This document shows positions 37,185-46,668 of a stretch of 64,000 nt of DNA, one piece after another (position 1 is the stretch's first letter; each line of letters opens with the position of its first letter). Origin of the DNA: Akkermansiaceae bacterium (GTDB lineage Bacteria > Verrucomicrobiota > Verrucomicrobiia > Verrucomicrobiales > Akkermansiaceae); contig CAJIZY010000003.1 of NCBI GenBank assembly GCA_905181965.1, forward strand, positions 1 through 64,000, written 5' to 3'. The position numbers and the translations under genes were made by a program. Under the pieces are notes generated by a model. It was given only the letters and a program-made list of their open reading frames with translations. It was not told the origin of the DNA and did not search any database.

Positions 37185-38248
37185 CTGTAATACGGCTCGA
37201 CTGCGACGAGGCCGGGTGCTGCATCCCTTGCTTCCCGGGAAGGGAAAAGGTAGAGCGCGTAACCACCATGGCCACCCCCGCAATATTTCCGAGCCACGCT
37301 GCCTAGAATTTCAGGCAACTCTTCCATGCCCTCTTCCAACTGGGCGGAATAAGACATCAAAACCGCCTCAGCTAGCTTGGCAACCGACTCGGCCATCACG
37401 GCCTCTCGAGCTACGGCTCCCGCGCGCTCAATCAAATCGTAATCCCGTTCAAAACCCACCGAACCCGGCGTATCGTGTTGCTTTCTAGTCCAGAGCAAAC
37501 CCATGCATCCAGCCAGAAACGATCCATCTCGTTTCAAATCCAGCCTCGGCCTTTCGCCACTCTTCCAGACACAAATCCCAGTTTCTCGGATCACTGCTGG
37601 ATCCTGCCAACCTACGCCCAAATCTAGCTCGGACTGCACCGAATCTTTGCCATTCAACAAGGCCCAAGCTCCGCTCCCCCCCAGCCCCGCCTTCTGCTCA
37701 TAGGGCCAATCGTGCAAACTTACTTTCGGTGAAATCGCGCAGTTCACAATAAAACCGCCCTTCCGAGCATACTTCGGCACATCCAGCCAGCCACCACCAA
37801 AGTCAACACGCAGAGGAGCCTCCGCCACCCCACCAATCCGATTTACAATAGCGGTCGTCGAAATTGGCTCAAACTTTGGAGGAGTCTTCGGAAGGCGGAC
37901 ATACCGACAACCCAATTCCTCACACAGTCTCTCTTTGATTGCCCCATATTGATCGTCCTCCGTAACCGCCAAAATATCCGGCTTAAGCTCGCGAAAAACT
38001 GGCTCAAAATCCAAGCCCTGTCGTTCTCCATTCCCAGCAACTACGCGGTCTACCATCACCAGAGACCGCAAAAGCTCCACCTTATGATCATCCGGTAACG
38101 AAGGCCTTCGCCCCTTATGCTTCCATAAAATATCCTCATTTGCGAACGAAACTGTCAAGTGATCACCCAAAGCCCGGGCCTCCTCAAAAAACTGTAAATG
38201 CCCCGCATGTAGAATATCATAACAACCTGAAACAAATACCTTCGCCAT
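37181..38248 (-). CDS. Fusion of a cytidylyltransferase-type nucleotidyltransferase and a GHMP-type sugar kinase
   Basis: 355 residues. Residues 1-140 form a HIGH-type nucleotidyltransferase (GCYDILHAGHLQFFEEA, H14 and H17; ISTTAIVNRI at 129-138). Residues 144-355 resemble HddA/L-fucokinase GHMP kinases: APLRVDFGGGWLDV, a glycine-rich GLGGSGAW (188-195), QDPAV (215-219) and CGGGHGGYAL (323-332). The kinase part, ~210 residues, is much shorter than the usual 320-350. The likely job is to phosphorylate a sugar at C1 and make an NDP-sugar, by analogy with HldE and FKP; the sugar is unknown. The two-domain order differs from HldE (kinase first). Confidence 0.8.
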   Translation of the reverse strand: MAKVFVSGCYDILHAGHLQFFEEARALGDHLTVSFANEDILWKHKGRRPSLPDDHKVELLRSLVMVDRVVAGNGERQGLDFEPVFRELKPDILAVTEDDQYGAIKERLCEELGCRYVRLPKTPPKFEPISTTAIVNRIGGVAEAPLRVDFGGGWLDVPKYARKGGFIVNCAISPKVSLHDWPYEQKAGLGGSGAWALLNGKDSVQSELDLGVGWQDPAVIRETGICVWKSGERPRLDLKRDGSFLAGCMGLLWTRKQHDTPGSVGFERDYDLIERAGAVAREAVMAESVAKLAEAVLMSYSAQLEEGMEELPEILGSVARKYCGGGHGGYALYLFPSREARDAAPGLVAVEPYYS

Positions 38249-38314
38249 CGCTTAAAGTAGTCAATCACGCCTCCCTCGCTGGACAAGTCTTTCCCTCTTC
38301 GCTAACGTCTGCGA

Positions 38315-39935
38315 ATGAAGCTTTTCCTTCTTCTCCTATTCCCCTTCACCGCCCTCGCAGAGAAAAAGCGGCCCAATATCGTCTTTTTCTTCACCGATGA
38401 CCATGCTCCTCACGCCATAGGCGCTTATAATGGCTGGCTCAAATCGGTAAACCCAACCCCCGAAATCGACAAGCTTGCCGACGACGGCATGCTCTTTGAG
38501 AATTCCTTCTGCACAAACTCCATTTGCGGGCCCTCTCGCGCCGTCATCATGAGCGGAAAGCACAGCCATAAAAATGGCTTCATGAACAACGGAAACTCCT
38601 TTGATTGGAACCAACAAATCTTCCCGAAAATTCTCCGAGCCGCCGGGTATCACACTGCCCTTTACGGCAAATCCCACCTCAAGGGAAAACCTCAAGGCTT
38701 CGACTCATGGGCCGTCCTTCCAGGTCAGGGCGACTATTACAACCCGGCCATGATCACGCCAAAAGGGCGAAAAATCATGAATGGCTACTGCACCGACATC
38801 GTCACTGACATGGCCATCGACTTCATCAAGGAATCCAAGGAACTCGGCAAACCCTTTATGCTTATGTGCCAGCACAAGGCCCCGCACCGCACTTGGATGC
38901 CAGCTCTGCGCCACCTTCATCTCTATGATGACATCACGATTCCCGAACCCAAAACCGCTCTTCGACCAATACGAAGGGCGCATCCCAGCCCAGCACCAGG
39001 AAATGGAAATTGATCGTCACATGTATCTCGACCACGACCTCTTCACCGACCTCACCCCAGGCCTCGACTTCCCAAAACAGCGCCTTCCAAGCCAGGATCG
39101 CTCCGCCTACCTAAACATGAAACGCATGACCCCGGAACAGCTGAAAACTTGGCGCGCCGCATACGGCCCTAAGGATAAGGCTTTCCGCGAAGCCAAACTT
39201 ACCGGTCGTGACCTCGTCCGCTGGAAGTTTCAGCGCTATGCCAAAAACTACCTCCGCGCTATCAAGGGCGTCGACGAGAACTTAGCACGCCTCCGCAAAG
39301 CGCTGGAAGACCAAGGTCTCGCTGATAACACGGTCTTCGTTTACTCTTCTGATCAAGGGTTCTATATTGGCGATCACGGTTGGTACGACAAACGTTGGAT
39401 GTACGAAGAATCTTTAAAGATGCCTCTCATTATTTCTTGGCCTGGTGTTATTAAACCCGGCTCACGCAATACCGATCTCGTTCAAAACCTCGACTACGCA
39501 CAAACCTTTCTCGAGATGGCCGGGGCAAAAACACCCAGCGACATGCAAGGCACTTCCCTCGTCCCACTGCTCAAAGGCAACAAGCCCAACGACTGGCGTA
39601 AATCCATCTACTACCACTACTACGAGTATCCTTCCTACCATCAGGTCCCCCGCCACAACGGCATCCGCACCGAACGCTACAAACTCATCAACTTTTACGA
39701 ATTTGGAGAGTGGGAATTCTACGACCTCAAAACCGACCCTGATGAGCTCAAAAACCTTTATGGTAACCCCGAGAAAAAAGAGCTTATCGACGATGTCCGC
39801 AAACAACTCCTCAAACTCCAAAAAGGCTACGGCGACGACACGGTTCTCAAAGAAAAGCCGCCGGAGTGGAAGAGCAAAATGCGAACCACCACCAGCGTGA
39901 AAACCAAAGCCAACTTCCGCCCACGCGTGAAGTAG
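38315..39935 (+). CDS. Secreted S1-family sulfatase, split by a frameshift
   Basis: Signal peptide, then [13 protein letters not shown] and the signature [19 protein letters not shown] with the formylglycine cysteine at C71. After about 38955 the frame changes: [11 protein letters not shown] continues correctly as [11 protein letters not shown] if one G at 38957 is removed. The second frame runs to 39935 with [24 protein letters not shown], typical of one sulfatase subfamily, and ends in a basic tail. Full length about 540 residues. A sulfatase that cleaves a sulfated glycan outside the cytoplasm. It is divergent from the nucleotidyltransferase-kinase gene with only 66 bp between starts. Confidence 0.88.
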
Positions 39936-40084
39936 TAAATCTGAAAAATGGCCTGTAAGCTCCGGAGCTTCGGGCGGGTACGAATTCATCAATTCAGGAA
40001 CCACCATCACCAGAATCCGACGCTTGGCACTTGCCATCTCGGCGGAAAAAGCCAGTCTCTCACGCGACAAAACCCGTCATACAA

Positions 40085-41164
40085 ATGAGCGAATTCCAGG
40101 TAGTCCCAACTAAGCAACACGATGATTTAGTCGCTGCAGCCTATCAGGCGAGAGGTTACACGGCAGAAGAATCTTCAGTTGCCGCATCAGTTTGCCAGGA
40201 AGCCGCTCGTCACGGAATCCGAACCCATAATGCCCTCAAAGCTCTTCACCTCGACCACCTTTTTGGTTCCGCCACTGGTGGCTGCGTTCCTGGTGCAGAA
40301 ATCGAAGTCGTCAATGATCGCTTTAAGGCTTCTGAAGTCTGGAATGCCCACAAGAAATTAGGCCAAGCTGTTGCCGTAGCAGCGATCGATCGCTGCATGG
40401 AGATGGCCGACGAATATGGAGTCGGCCAGGTCGCTGTCGATGACGCCTTCCACTACCTCTGGGGTGGCGGCTACGTCATGAAGGCCGCCGAAAAAGGCTA
40501 CATCGCTTACACCAACTGTACCTCCACTCTCGCCGAGGTCGTGCCATTTTTTGGAAAACACCCCACGATGGGCACCAACCCCCACTCATGGGGCTTCCCT
40601 ACTCAAGAGGCCAATGGCTTCCCCATCGTCATCGACTGGGCCACCTCCACCGTCGCCATGGGCCGCGTGCAGCAGCTCAAGCGCGAAGGCAAGCCCCTCC
40701 CTCCCGGAGCCGCTTTAGATGAAGATGGCAACGAAACTACTGACCCAAATGAAGTTGCCTCCCTCCTCCCCTTTGGAGCACACAAGGGTTATGGCATGGC
40801 TCTCATTAACGAACTCGTCGGCGGATTCATCGGCGGCAACCTCCCCACTGAACGGGGGCGCACAGGCGCCAAAACCACGTCCTGTTTCTACTTTCAGGTC
40901 ATTCACCCAGATGCTTGGTCCAGCGGAGCGTTCGTTCACGGTAACCAATCGGCCAACATGAAAGCCGTCCTTGATGACATCCTAGGTCACGGAAACGAAA
41001 AGTGCCTCCTTCCTGGACAAATTGAAGCCGGCTTCCGTAAGCGTAGCGACGCTGCTGGCGGACTTCTTTTCACCAACGCCGAACTTGCCGAATTTAAGGA
41101 ATTGGCCGATGAGATCGGTCAAAGTGGGTGGGGACTCGAAAACTTTCCAGAAGAATCCGCGTAA
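40085..41164 (+). CDS. LDH2/MDH2-family NAD(P)-dependent 2-hydroxyacid dehydrogenase
   Basis: 359 residues from MSEFQVVPTK at 40085. The non-Rossmann malate/L-lactate/sulfolactate dehydrogenase family: RHGIRTHNALKAL, TMGTNPHSWGFPTQEANGFP and FGAHKGYGMALINELVGG are family signatures, including the conserved His in the first and the GAHKG of the nucleotide site. Members use malate, sulfolactate, ureidoglycolate or 2,3-diketogulonate; the substrate is not clear. It is followed closely by the fmdB-like gene (13 bases). Confidence 0.88.
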   Translation: MSEFQVVPTKQHDDLVAAAYQARGYTAEESSVAASVCQEAARHGIRTHNALKALHLDHLFGSATGGCVPGAEIEVVNDRFKASEVWNAHKKLGQAVAVAAIDRCMEMADEYGVGQVAVDDAFHYLWGGGYVMKAAEKGYIAYTNCTSTLAEVVPFFGKHPTMGTNPHSWGFPTQEANGFPIVIDWATSTVAMGRVQQLKREGKPLPPGAALDEDGNETTDPNEVASLLPFGAHKGYGMALINELVGGFIGGNLPTERGRTGAKTTSCFYFQVIHPDAWSSGAFVHGNQSANMKAVLDDILGHGNEKCLLPGQIEAGFRKRSDAAGGLLFTNAELAEFKELADEIGQSGWGLENFPEESA

Positions 41165-41176
41165 GAAACCTACATT

Positions 41177-41455
41177 ATGCCAAATTACGACTATCGGTGC
41201 AAACAATGTGATCACGTCTTCGAGGTCTTTCAGAGCATGAATGACGACAAACTCACTGACTGCCCCCAAGCAGACTGCAGCGGTCAGATCAAACGCCTCC
41301 TTGGAACTGGGGCAGGCATCATCTTTAAAGGATCAGGATTTTACGAGACCGACTACCGATCAGACTCTTACAAAGCCGGCGAGAAAAAAGCCTCCGAATC
41401 TGGTTCATCAAAGCCTGAGAAAAAGGAATCAAAGCCTGCCAAATCCTCCGACTAA
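41177..41455 (+). CDS. FmdB-family zinc-ribbon protein
   Basis: 92 residues. An N-terminal zinc ribbon (MPNYDYRCKQCDHVFEVFQ with C8 and C11, and DCPQADC with the second pair) followed by KRLLGTGAGIIFKGSGFYETDYR, the standard FmdB fold, and a C-terminal lysine/serine/glutamate tail. Function not known; some members are linked to amide regulation. Directly downstream of the LDH2-type gene. Confidence 0.9.
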   Translation: MPNYDYRCKQCDHVFEVFQSMNDDKLTDCPQADCSGQIKRLLGTGAGIIFKGSGFYETDYRSDSYKAGEKKASESGSSKPEKKESKPAKSSD

Positions 41456-41579
41456 ACTCGATAATCCGAAAATCTCGCCTCGAGGACGATAGGCACACCA
41501 AGTGGGGCCTTCTGTCGCTCCTAAAATTCGTTAATTTCATGGTTGGCTCTGCCTCTCGCAACCTCTTCACTGTTCGGTC

Positions 41580-42227
41580 ATGAAGCGCTATTTCATCCTT
41601 TTCACTCTTTCTCTCGTCGGGGCGCTTGGCTACGGAATCTACCTTGGCTTCCAATCGCAGGACCTCTCCGACATCAAGGGACGCTTGGAGGACGATCGCA
41701 CCAAGAATCCATCTAGCGTTCCCAGCCTCATTGAAGAGGCTGCGAAAGATCGCACCGAGAGCGTCACCATTACCGAGCGCCAGCTCAACAGTTGGCTCGC
41801 AGACAAACTGAAAGCCCGTCAAGAAGGACTCCTTGCAGACCACGTCAAAATCAAAGGGGTCTGGGTCCGCTTTGATGAAGAGGAAGGCGGTCGCGCAGAG
41901 ATTATTATTGAACGCGAAATCAAGGGCCACCCCCAAACCGTTTCCAAATTCATCCGCATTGAACGTAAGAAAAAAGAAGACGGCTCCTTCACAACTTACA
42001 TCTACGAAGATGGCGGTCGCATCTGGAATCTCCTTGCCGCTGGCGGTCGCTTCGGCCCCGCCCGCGTCCCCCAAGGATTTCTCTTCTTTACCCACGATGC
42101 CTTTCAGAGCCTGAGAGGTCTTTTTGCCGATGAACTTGCCGCCATGGAAGAAGAAATCACGAAACGTGGTGGTGGACGCATCATCTTCGAAGAGGACCAA
42201 ATGCGCATCGACTTCCCGAAGAACTAG
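41580..42227 (+). CDS. Membrane-anchored YpmS-like protein (DUF2140-like), uncertain
   Basis: 215 residues: N-terminal membrane helix (4-24) then a ~185-residue extracytoplasmic domain. It has the YpmS/DUF2140 pattern of an ITERQLNSWLADKL helix followed by beta strands (HVKIKGVWVRFD, RAEIIIEREIKG). This similarity is from memory and weak. It has no enzymatic motif. It seems to be a single gene, with 124 bp upstream containing nothing recognised, and it is convergent with the Smr gene (9 bases). Confidence 0.65.
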   Translation: MKRYFILFTLSLVGALGYGIYLGFQSQDLSDIKGRLEDDRTKNPSSVPSLIEEAAKDRTESVTITERQLNSWLADKLKARQEGLLADHVKIKGVWVRFDEEEGGRAEIIIEREIKGHPQTVSKFIRIERKKKEDGSFTTYIYEDGGRIWNLLAAGGRFGPARVPQGFLFFTHDAFQSLRGLFADELAAMEEEITKRGGGRIIFEEDQMRIDFPKN

Positions 42228-42235
42228 CTTTGTCA

Positions 42236-42592
42236 TCAACGATTTAGCCAAATAATCGAAGCCCCACGATTGTTTCGGTCCCTCGCATACCTTCCTCCCA
42301 GCTCCTCGGCCAAATGACGCAAGAAAGCTGTCGCACGCGGGCCAATGATGGAATGACCCGACGTCGAACCGTAACCGTGCACGATTTTTAAGCCGGAGTG
42401 GCGATAATGAATCGCCTGATCCAGCGCCTCCACGATTTTTCCGCGCGCCTGCTCCCACGTTTCGCCAGCATGCGCGACATCCACTTCTAACATCCCTTCC
42501 CGGATATCGCGCGGTGCAGGACCATCACATTTGGGGCAATGATTCACCCCAAAGTGATCCATGGGAAAACCACATTCTGGACACCCCCGCAT
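42236..42592 (-). CDS. Zinc-ribbon and Smr-domain protein
   Basis: 118 residues. Cysteines C4, C7, C19 and C22 (GCPECGFP, NHCPKCDG) form an N-terminal zinc ribbon. The rest (~33-118) is an Smr-like domain: ARGKIVEALDQAIHYRHSG, LKIVHGYGSTSGHS with the HGxGS motif, and a GGRYAR end. Smr domains are nicking or RNA-cleaving nucleases of the MutS2/YdaL kind. It starts 5 bases after the stop of the DUF5009 gene. Confidence 0.8.
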   Translation of the reverse strand: MRGCPECGFPMDHFGVNHCPKCDGPAPRDIREGMLEVDVAHAGETWEQARGKIVEALDQAIHYRHSGLKIVHGYGSTSGHSIIGPRATAFLRHLAEELGGRYARDRNNRGASIIWLNR

Positions 42593-42597
42593 CTCCC

Positions 42598-43741
42598 CTA
42601 AATCCGGAAAAATATCTTACGTTTGTAGAGGGTCCGGCACAACCAAAGTATCAAGATCATTCCTCCCACCGCGACCACTAGGGCACCCAGCCCGGACGCC
42701 ATTCCATTCGTCCAATCGGCGATCGAACCGCCCAAAACCCGCCTCAGCAATCTGGTTGAATTTCACGACGTCCGAGAGCAGGTAAATCGCAATCGGATTC
42801 ATTCCAATCCACACAAACGGCATGGCCCACTTTTTGACCCGCACCACGTCTATCACCAAATAAAAGAAGGCTAGTAAGATCAAACTCCAACCACCTGCTA
42901 AAACTACAAAACTGGAAGTCCAAAGGTTCTTAATGACCGGGTGATACTCGCCCCATAAATGCCCTGCCAAAACCAAAGCCACCCCGACTCCCAACAAAGT
43001 TAGAGCTTTCTTTCCTCCTGCCATCCGCTCGTTTTTCAGAACTAGCCCCGTAAAAACTCCCAGCAGACAAGTTGCGATTGCCGGCAATGTGGAAAGGATT
43101 CCTTCCGGATCATGCGTTCCATTCCATTTAAAAAAAGGCAGATATTTTGAATCAAACCAATTCGTTATATTCCGCCCCTCTTCGAAACTCACCGCTTCTT
43201 GACCAGGCATCGCCACGAAAGACAAAAGCGCCCAATACCCGCCAAGTAAAATCAGAAATGCCGCGACCAACCCACGCACTGGTAAATAGATAAACAGCAA
43301 ACCCGTCACCAAATAGCAAATCCCTATCCGCTGTAGGACACCTAGCAACCTCACCCCTTCTAATCCACCTGAGATTCCTCCATAATAAATAATCCCGACC
43401 AACCAAAGCAAAAGCCCCCGCCAAATCACCCGCCGAACCGCGTCACGCCGACTGCTCGACGCTTGTAATTTTCCTAATGAAAACGCTATCGAAGCTCCAA
43501 CAATGAAAACGAAGGACGGGAAAATGAGATCATAAAAACGAAACCCCTCCCAGCTCACGTGTTTTAGCTGAATCATTACGGTATTTAGAACTTCTGATTG
43601 CACCCCGTCTAACTTCGCCAGCGCATGAGCGAGCGCCTCACCACCCACAATCCAAAACATCACAAACCCCCGAAAAGCATCCAACGACATTAATCGCCCA
43701 TTGGAAACCGGGATCAGACTAGGAGAAGCTTCATCAGACAT
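42598..43741 (-). CDS. DUF5009-type membrane acyltransferase (heparan-alpha-glucosaminide N-acetyltransferase-like), C-terminus frameshifted
   Basis: From MSDEASPSL at 43741, with SLDAFRGFVMFWIVGGEALAH at the N-terminus, HVSWEGFRFYDLIFPSFVF and a series of about ten membrane helices, ending with PIAIYLLSDVV. The family contains human HGSNAT, which acetylates glucosamine at reducing heparan ends; the bacterial substrates are unknown. The open frame ends at 42617 in a sequence with no membrane helix, but the other frame from about 42731 gives GGSIADWTNGMASGLGALVV and a last helix, stopping at 42598 (TAG). An extra G in the GGG run near 42731 is the likely cause. Confidence 0.82.
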
Positions 43742-43958
43742 CCCTCTAACTAGTAAATCCAAACTGATTTGACAATCTCCCAAATCCCGATCCACCATTC
43801 CCAACACGCCTGAGCTGCTCTGCATCAGATTTAACCTGTCCCAAGCACTCAAGATGTAGCGCTCAATGCTCTAGCATTCGACGTTTTCTTGCTCAAATTA
43901 CCTTCCCTACTCTAAAGACTTCCAACTTCCTTCAAAATGTGGTCCTAAAGCTCTCGTC

Positions 43959-46644
43959 ATGACTTCGGCAGAGATTCGCAACAGCTTCCTCGACTTCTTT
44001 AAGGAGAAACAGCACACCACTGTCCCCTCCGCCTCTATTCTGCCACAGTCGCCCGGACTCCTTTTTACAAACGCAGGAATGAATCAGTTTGTTCCTTACT
44101 TCCTTGGCACTGAGAAAGCTCCCTACGATCCTCCACGCGCTGCCGATACCCAGAAATGCATCCGTGCCGGCGGCAAACACAACGACCTTGAGGATGTCGG
44201 CTATGACACCTACCACCACACCTTTTTTGAAATGCTGGGGAACTGGTCCTTCGGCAACTACTTCAAAGAAGAAGCGATCGCATGGGCTTGGGAACTCGTC
44301 GTCGAACGCTGGGGACTTCCAGCCAACCGGCTCTACGCGACGGTCTACGCTCCCAGCGAAGGCGACCCTTCGGAATTTGATCATGAAGCCTACCAGCTCT
44401 GGAAAGGCTTCTTTGAAAAAGCCGGCCTCGATCCAAAGATCCACATCGTTAATGGGAACGTCGAAGACAACTTCTGGAAAATGGGAGATACCGGGCCGTG
44501 CGGCCCCTGTTCAGAACTCCATGTCGACATGACACCCAACGGCGACACCGGCGGAAAACTTGTAAATATGGATTCCGATCTCTGCATCGAGATCTGGAAC
44601 CTCGTCTTCATCCAATACAATGCTGAAGAAGACGGCACTTACCGTGACCTCCCCTCCAAACACGTCGACACTGGCATGGGGTTCGAGCGTGTCTGCTCAC
44701 TCATTCAAAATACCAAGAACTTCACTGACTTTTCCAAAAAACCCACAAACTACGCTACCGATGTCTTCCAGCCAATTTTTCGTATGCTCGAAAAACTCAG
44801 CGGCAAAAAATACGTCGACGTCTACCCCGGCGAGGAATCCGATGCCCTCGAACAAGCCATCGCTTTCAGAGTGATCGCTGACCATATCCGCACCCTCAGC
44901 TTCTCGATCGCCGATAGTATAATCCCTGGCAATACCGGACGAAACTACGTCCTTCGCCGTATCTTACGACGCGCTGTCAAATACGGCCGTACTCTCGGAT
45001 TCAATGGCAACGAACCCTTCCTCCCTAGACTCGTCGACACACTCGTCGAGGAATTCAGCCACGTCTTCCCCGAAATCAAAACCAGAGCCGCAGTCATTAA
45101 AGAAACTCTCACCCTTGAAGAAGAGTCTTTCAATAAAACCCTCGACCGGGGAATGGAAAAGTTTGAGAATTCTGTTATTGAAAACGTCTTTCCTCCGGAG
45201 GATGCCTTCCAACTCTACGACACCTTTGGCTTCCCCCTCGATCTTACCGCTCTTCTTTGTCGTGAGCGAGGCATCACTCTCGATGAAAAAGCGGTCGAAG
45301 CCCGTATGGAAGAGGCCCGCAAACTTTCCCGAGCTTCACAAAAGAAAATGGTAGTCCGTGCGACTGAGATTTCTACCGATGTTATCACCGAATTCCTCGG
45401 ATTCGAAAAAAACTCCTGCGAGGCAATCGTTCTCGAAATTCACGGCAATCTCGTCATCACCGATAAAACCGTCTTCTTCACCGAAATGGGCGGACAGGAA
45501 GGTGACACCGGAACCCTTAATGATTCCACCATCACCAGCACCCAACAGATCGGCTCCGCGATCGCTCACCAAATCGAAGGTAATATTCCTGCAGTTGGCG
45601 ACACCGTAGATCTGACAATCAATCGTGAGCGCCGTTCCTATCGAAGCTCACCACACCGCCACCCACCTCCTCCACTGGGCTATACACAAAGTCATCTCAC
45701 CCGACGCTTCCCAACAGGGGTCCAGCGTTTCGCCAGATCGCTTGACCTTTGATTTTAATTCAAAAGCGGTCACTCCAGAACAAATCGAAGCCATTGAGGA
45801 AAGAGTTAATTCCGCAATCAAAGCTGACGATACGGTTTCGTGGGTTGAAGTCCCACACTCAAAGGTGAAAGACCGCGAAGACATCATGCAGTTCTTCGGT
45901 GATAAATATGGTGACCTTGTCCGCGTTGTCCAAATAGGAGGGGGTGACAAAACTCTCGACGGTTATTCGATGGAACTCTGCGGTGGAACTCATGTCCGAA
46001 AAACTTCTGACATCGGTATCTTCAAAATTAAATCCGAAGGATCTACTGGAGCCGGAATTCGCCGCATCGAAGCCGTCTGCGGCCCCGCTGCCGAAGCCTT
46101 TCTCGGCGAACAACAAGAGAAGGAATCCGCAGAAAAATCCGAAGCCCTAGCGAAGCTAGCGAAGGCCAACGAGGCCCTTGCCAAACTTGATGCTCCCACC
46201 CTTTTGGTTCCCGATAATGCCCGAGCCTTCGAAGTGAAAAATCAGGCAATCGAAGCAGAAAAGGCCCTTAAAAAGGCCCAAGCTACTGGAGCAGCCCGCA
46301 TGGCTGACTCGCTTATTGCCGAGAAAAATATCACCGAAAACATCGTCATCTCCACTGCAGGGTCACCCGCTCTTCTTCAAGAGTTGCTGAACGGCTTGAG
46401 GAAAACCCACTTCACCCAAGCCGCCTTTATCGTAATCGACGACGGCAACAAACTCCACCTTGGCGCATTTTGCGGAGAAGAAGGAAAGAGAAATGGTCAC
46501 GGTGCCGGGACTCTCATTCAAAAACTTGGGCCCATCGCTGGAGGAAAAGGAGGGGGTAAACCTGACATGGCTCGAGGCGCCGCTTCCGACCGCGACAAAA
46601 TCAGTGAGCTCGCCACAGCTGCAAACACAGAGCTTGGACTTTAG
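43959..46644 (+). CDS. alaS: Alanyl-tRNA synthetase, split by a one-base insertion
   Basis: About 895 residues in total. N-terminal class II catalytic domain (SAEIRNSFLDFFKEKQH, LLFTNAGMNQF, GGKHNDLEDVG, NTGRNYVLRRI). Editing domain with HHTATHLLHWAIH and SMELCGGTHV (the zinc-binding His and Cys), and the C-Ala tail (GGGKPDMARGA). The first frame ends with DLTINRERRS, the second starts at SIEAHHTATH. An extra T at about 45639 shifts the frame (CGT TCC T ATC GAA). Both halves are well conserved and the enzyme is essential, so a sequence error is more likely than a real mutation. Confidence 0.96.
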
Positions 46645-46668
46645 CCTGAGCCACAGCCCTCGCTCAAC

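Noticed and set aside
39957-39970. Perfect 14-bp palindrome aagctccggagctt, with part of it (gtaagctccggagc) also at about 52326-52339.
   Set aside because: Two copies of a 14-mer are expected by chance in 64 kb; one copy is not palindromic over its full length, and neither has a T-tail or a clear position relative to promoters.
39936-40084. Short minus-strand reading frame (RRILVMVVPELMNSY) near the start of the LDH2-type gene, resembling part of a LacI/XylR-type regulator.
   Set aside because: Only ~45 codons outside annotated genes and no helix-turn-helix; a chance match is more likely.
41325-42458. 377-codon open frame on the minus strand over the FmdB, YpmS-like and Smr genes.
   Set aside because: Spans three genes that have clear families on their own frames; translation shows no recognisable motif and is rich in Phe and Ala, as expected of an antisense shadow.
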